Of a stretch of DNA of 64,000 nucleotides, positions 61,931 to 64,000 are shown one piece after another. Made by a program: the position numbers and the translations under genes. This DNA comes from Acidobacteria bacterium Mor1. Lineage in GTDB: Bacteria > Acidobacteriota > Polarisedimenticolia > Polarisedimenticolales > Polarisedimenticolaceae. The notes under the pieces were generated by a model, which did not search any database, was not told the DNA's origin, and worked only from the letters and a program-made list of their open reading frames with translations. Location of the stretch: assembly GCA_001664505.1 (NCBI GenBank), contig CP011806.1, positions 4,008,815 through 4,072,814 on the forward strand. Direction: 5' to 3'. The stretch's first letter is position 1. Each line of letters starts with the position of its first letter.

Positions 61931-62956
61931 CTAGCCCTGCCACTGGGCCCGGTAGCTCAACCCGAGGTTCAGGATCCGCTGCAGCAGGTCCCCGTACCTC
62001 AACCCCGTGAGTTCCGCCGACTCGGCGAAGTCCTCACCGTAGGCCAGCTGGGGGTTGGGGTTGGCCTCGATCAGGAAGATCTCGTCCTTGTCGTTGATCC
62101 GCAGGTCCATGCGGGCGTAGCCGGTCAGGTTCAGGGCCCGGTATGCGCGCTTGCACAGGTGTTTGATTTTCTGGTCCAGCGCCGGGTCCAGTTCGGCGGC
62201 CTTGGTCTTGACGCCGATCTTCTTCTGATAGTCCTCGTCCCACTTGACCTTGGCCGTGGCGATCATCGGCTCGTCGGCGGGCTTGTTGGTCATCAACAGT
62301 TCCCAGGTGGGAAAGGTCTCGAGCCGCTGGTTGCCCATCACGCCGACGTACATCTCCCTTCCCGGAATGAACTGTTCGGCGATGGCGTCGGTGCCCAGTT
62401 GGCGATGGATGAATGCCGCCCGCTCCTGGAGCTGCTCGTCGTCGTTGCACAGCGACGCCTTGGAGATGCCCACCGAGCCCTCTTCGGTCAGCGACTTGAC
62501 CAGCAGCGGGAACTGCAGCCGCTTCGGCCGCCGCACCTTGCGCGCCATGGGCAGCACCAGGAACTCGGGGCAGGGGATGCGGTGATAGGCCAGGATCTTC
62601 TTGGACAGCGCCTTGTCGTGGCCGAGCAACAGCCCCCGCGGGTTGCAGCCGGTGTAGCGCCGCTTCATCAGCTCCAGGTAGCTGACCACGTGGTGGTCGT
62701 AGACCGCGACTCCGTGGAACTCCTCGAGCAGGTTGAAGCAGATGTGGGGCCGGAAGTCGTGGATTGCCCGGCGAATCACGCCGAGGTCGCTACCGACGCC
62801 GAGGGGTTTGACCTCGTGGCCGATCTCTTCCAGGGTCACGACCACGTCGTACTCGGTCTTGAACGGCGCGATCTCCTTGTCGCTCAGCCCCTCGATCGAC
62901 TCCGGGGGCACCAGATCCTCATGCATCAGGACCAGGACGCGGCGTTTGCGGCTCAT
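61931..62956 (-). CDS. ATP-grasp ligase, D-Ala-D-Ala ligase-like, 341 aa
   Basis: The order matches Ddl-type ATP-grasp enzymes: an N-terminal domain (HDFRPHICFNLLEEF), DKALSKKILAYHRIPCPEFL, the Lys-loop LLVKSLTEEGSVGISKASL, and the metal site YARMDLRINDKDEIFLIEANPNPQL. The family forms amide bonds to amino or carboxyl groups. The peptide substrate here is not D-Ala-D-Ala with any certainty. The ATG at 62956 overlaps the upstream peptidase stop (ATGA); such ligase/peptidase pairs are a recurrent, uncharacterised set. Confidence 0.85.
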   Translation of the reverse strand: MSRKRRVLVLMHEDLVPPESIEGLSDKEIAPFKTEYDVVVTLEEIGHEVKPLGVGSDLGVIRRAIHDFRPHICFNLLEEFHGVAVYDHHVVSYLELMKRRYTGCNPRGLLLGHDKALSKKILAYHRIPCPEFLVLPMARKVRRPKRLQFPLLVKSLTEEGSVGISKASLCNDDEQLQERAAFIHRQLGTDAIAEQFIPGREMYVGVMGNQRLETFPTWELLMTNKPADEPMIATAKVKWDEDYQKKIGVKTKAAELDPALDQKIKHLCKRAYRALNLTGYARMDLRINDKDEIFLIEANPNPQLAYGEDFAESAELTGLRYGDLLQRILNLGLSYRAQWQG

Positions 62957-64000
62957 AGGGCGATCTCGAAGCGTCCGGTACGCATGTAGGTCATGGTCTG
63001 CACGGTGACCAGGATCACGGCCTGCATCCGCGAGGGCCGCGGCGCCTGGGTCATCCGCAGTTTGCGCTGCTTGCAGTGGTCGATCATGTCCTGGAGGATC
63101 TGGTCCACCGCGTAGTTGTGGGCACCGGTCCAGCGGGCGACCGTGGACTGGATCTCTTTGCGCATGCCCCGTAGGAAACTGGCTGCGGTAGGCCGGTTGC
63201 AATAGCGCGGGTCGTCGGAAAAAAGCCGGCGCAGATCACGTTCGAGGTTGCGGGGCACCTTGGCCTCGTAGCGGGACCGCTTGGCAGCGTAGTGTTCGCC
63301 GAGGGTTTGCTTCTGCGTGCTGAGACGGTCGGGGCAGGCCCGCGAACGCACCTTGGGCGGCTGCCCGGCGATCTCGTGCATCAACTCGTCGACGTATTCC
63401 AGCTTCTTGAGCGCCTTGGGCCAGTCCTTGTAGCGGCGGCGCCAGCCTGAACGGGGCGTCAGCCACACGGCGAAGGTCTCGGCCCAATCCTCGGCCGGGT
63501 GGGCCTGGGCGTACCAGGCGTCGAGGTGCACGACGAAGTTGCGGCTGTTGGGCCGCGGCCGGTAGTAGTCGGGGTAGGGCTCCGACCAGCGGCCGAAGGT
63601 TTCCCGCCAACGTTTGCGGTAGTGCAGCCGGTAGGCGGTGTCGATGGCGTGCCCCGCCTCGTGGCGCAGGATGCGCATACAGGAGGACTGGGTGCCCCCT
63701 TCCACCACCAGCATCTGCTTCTGTTCCAGCCGTTCCAGCCGCGGATGCGCCAGGTAGAACGGCACGGCGATGCCCGGCGACGCATCGGGAGAGAACCACT
63801 CCGACGAGAGCCAGACGTGTGGCCGGAAGTGGATGCCCCGTTCTTCGAGCTCCTCGTAGAGCCGGTTGACCCGGCGGGCCGGTTCGGTGCGTTCGAGTTT
63901 GAGGTCGAGATCGCACAGGCGCAGGTCGAGGAGCTTGTCGTCGGTCCAGCGGGTCCAGGTGCGCCACGGGCGTCTGGACGCGCCGTTCTTCGAGCCGGTT
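62953..64000 (-). CDS. Putative zinc metallopeptidase, 5' end cut by window edge
   Basis: The frame is open to the right edge, so the N-terminus is missing. HEAGHAIDTAY, at 62953-numbering near 63650-63630, gives an HExxH zinc site; DWAETFAVWLTP downstream supplies the likely third ligand in the usual AE-type pattern. The upstream part (CDLDLKLERTEPARRVNRLYEELEERG, in pieces) and the C-terminal helical region match proteins labelled putative zinc-binding metallopeptidase, commonly paired with ATP-grasp ligases. The ATGA overlap with the ligase gene supports joint function. The apparent start at 63765 is internal. Confidence 0.75.
   Translation of the reverse strand, partial: TGSKNGASRRPWRTWTRWTDDKLLDLRLCDLDLKLERTEPARRVNRLYEELEERGIHFRPHVWLSSEWFSPDASPGIAVPFYLAHPRLERLEQKQMLVVEGGTQSSCMRILRHEAGHAIDTAYRLHYRKRWRETFGRWSEPYPDYYRPRPNSRNFVVHLDAWYAQAHPAEDWAETFAVWLTPRSGWRRRYKDWPKALKKLEYVDELMHEIAGQPPKVRSRACPDRLSTQKQTLGEHYAAKRSRYEAKVPRNLERDLRRLFSDDPRYCNRPTAASFLRGMRKEIQSTVARWTGAHNYAVDQILQDMIDHCKQRKLRMTQAPRPSRMQAVILVTVQTMTYMRTGRFEIAL

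Overview
The window is GC-rich, densely packed bacterial DNA with no rRNA, tRNA, CRISPR array or recognisable transposon. Outer-membrane beta-barrel, Tat and Sec signal peptides, an RND/MMPL exporter, UppP and a MopE-type Cys-rich secreted protein point to a Gram-negative-type heterotroph. A DivIVA-domain protein, OpcA with a zwf operon, and many secreted proteases and hypothetical proteins fit an Acidobacteriota-like or other environmental lineage. No phylogenetic marker gene is present, so this placement is inference. Many genes overlap by 4 bp (ATGA/GTGA/TTGA), and GTG and TTG starts are common.

Layout. 1-290: 3'-truncated NRAMP-type metal transporter. 328-4316: two-gene unit of an unrecognised 998-aa protein and a SIR2-like NADase, a candidate defence system, followed by a convergent 68-aa ORF. 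4744-13951: MopE-like protein, fused HyuA/HyuB oxoprolinase, glutamate dehydrogenase and a PQQ-type sugar dehydrogenase. 14068-17094: glucokinase and transketolase. 17104-22036: beta-barrel protein, DUF3352-like protein, sodium:solute symporter with a small partner, and two small exported proteins. 22033-26297: oxidative pentose-phosphate operon gnd-zwf-opcA-pgl. 26468-29984: CdsA-like membrane protein, PlsC fusion, deiodinase-like nitroreductase and hemerythrin-like protein. 29981-30172: promoter-to-terminator unit that may be a small RNA. 30260-34698: zinc-ribbon coiled coil, YggS, DivIVA, HutI, DUF4845-like protein and YjbQ. 34816-37330: DUF5694-like protein and an ArsR-SRPBCC-SRPBCC operon. 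37396-42505: large STAND NTPase with a 323-aa partner, a second candidate conflict system. 42613-47600: gamma-glutamyltransferase, subtilisin-like protease and DUF962. 47586-50213: VOC relic and a secreted pair that includes an M91-like metallopeptidase. 50290-52777: RluA-like enzyme, secreted metallopeptidase and Cys-rich protein. 52923-57124: ornithine aminotransferase, MoxR AAA+ ATPase and a 702-aa TraB-like protein. 57337-61377: MMPL exporter, UppP and a hypothetical protein. 61403-64000: YcxB-like protein, ATP-grasp ligase and a truncated zinc metallopeptidase.

How the genes fit together. Glucokinase, Zwf, Pgl, Gnd and transketolase give a nearly contiguous route from glucose to pentose phosphates, with OpcA as a Zwf partner. 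Oxoprolinase, GGT, glutamate dehydrogenase, HutI and RocD all feed or consume glutamate. Three sets have the look of conflict or signalling modules: SIR2 plus 998-aa, STAND plus 323-aa, and MoxR plus TraB-like. Several genes lack a Shine-Dalgarno sequence and have a promoter -10 box 6-9 nt before the start codon, which suggests leaderless transcripts.
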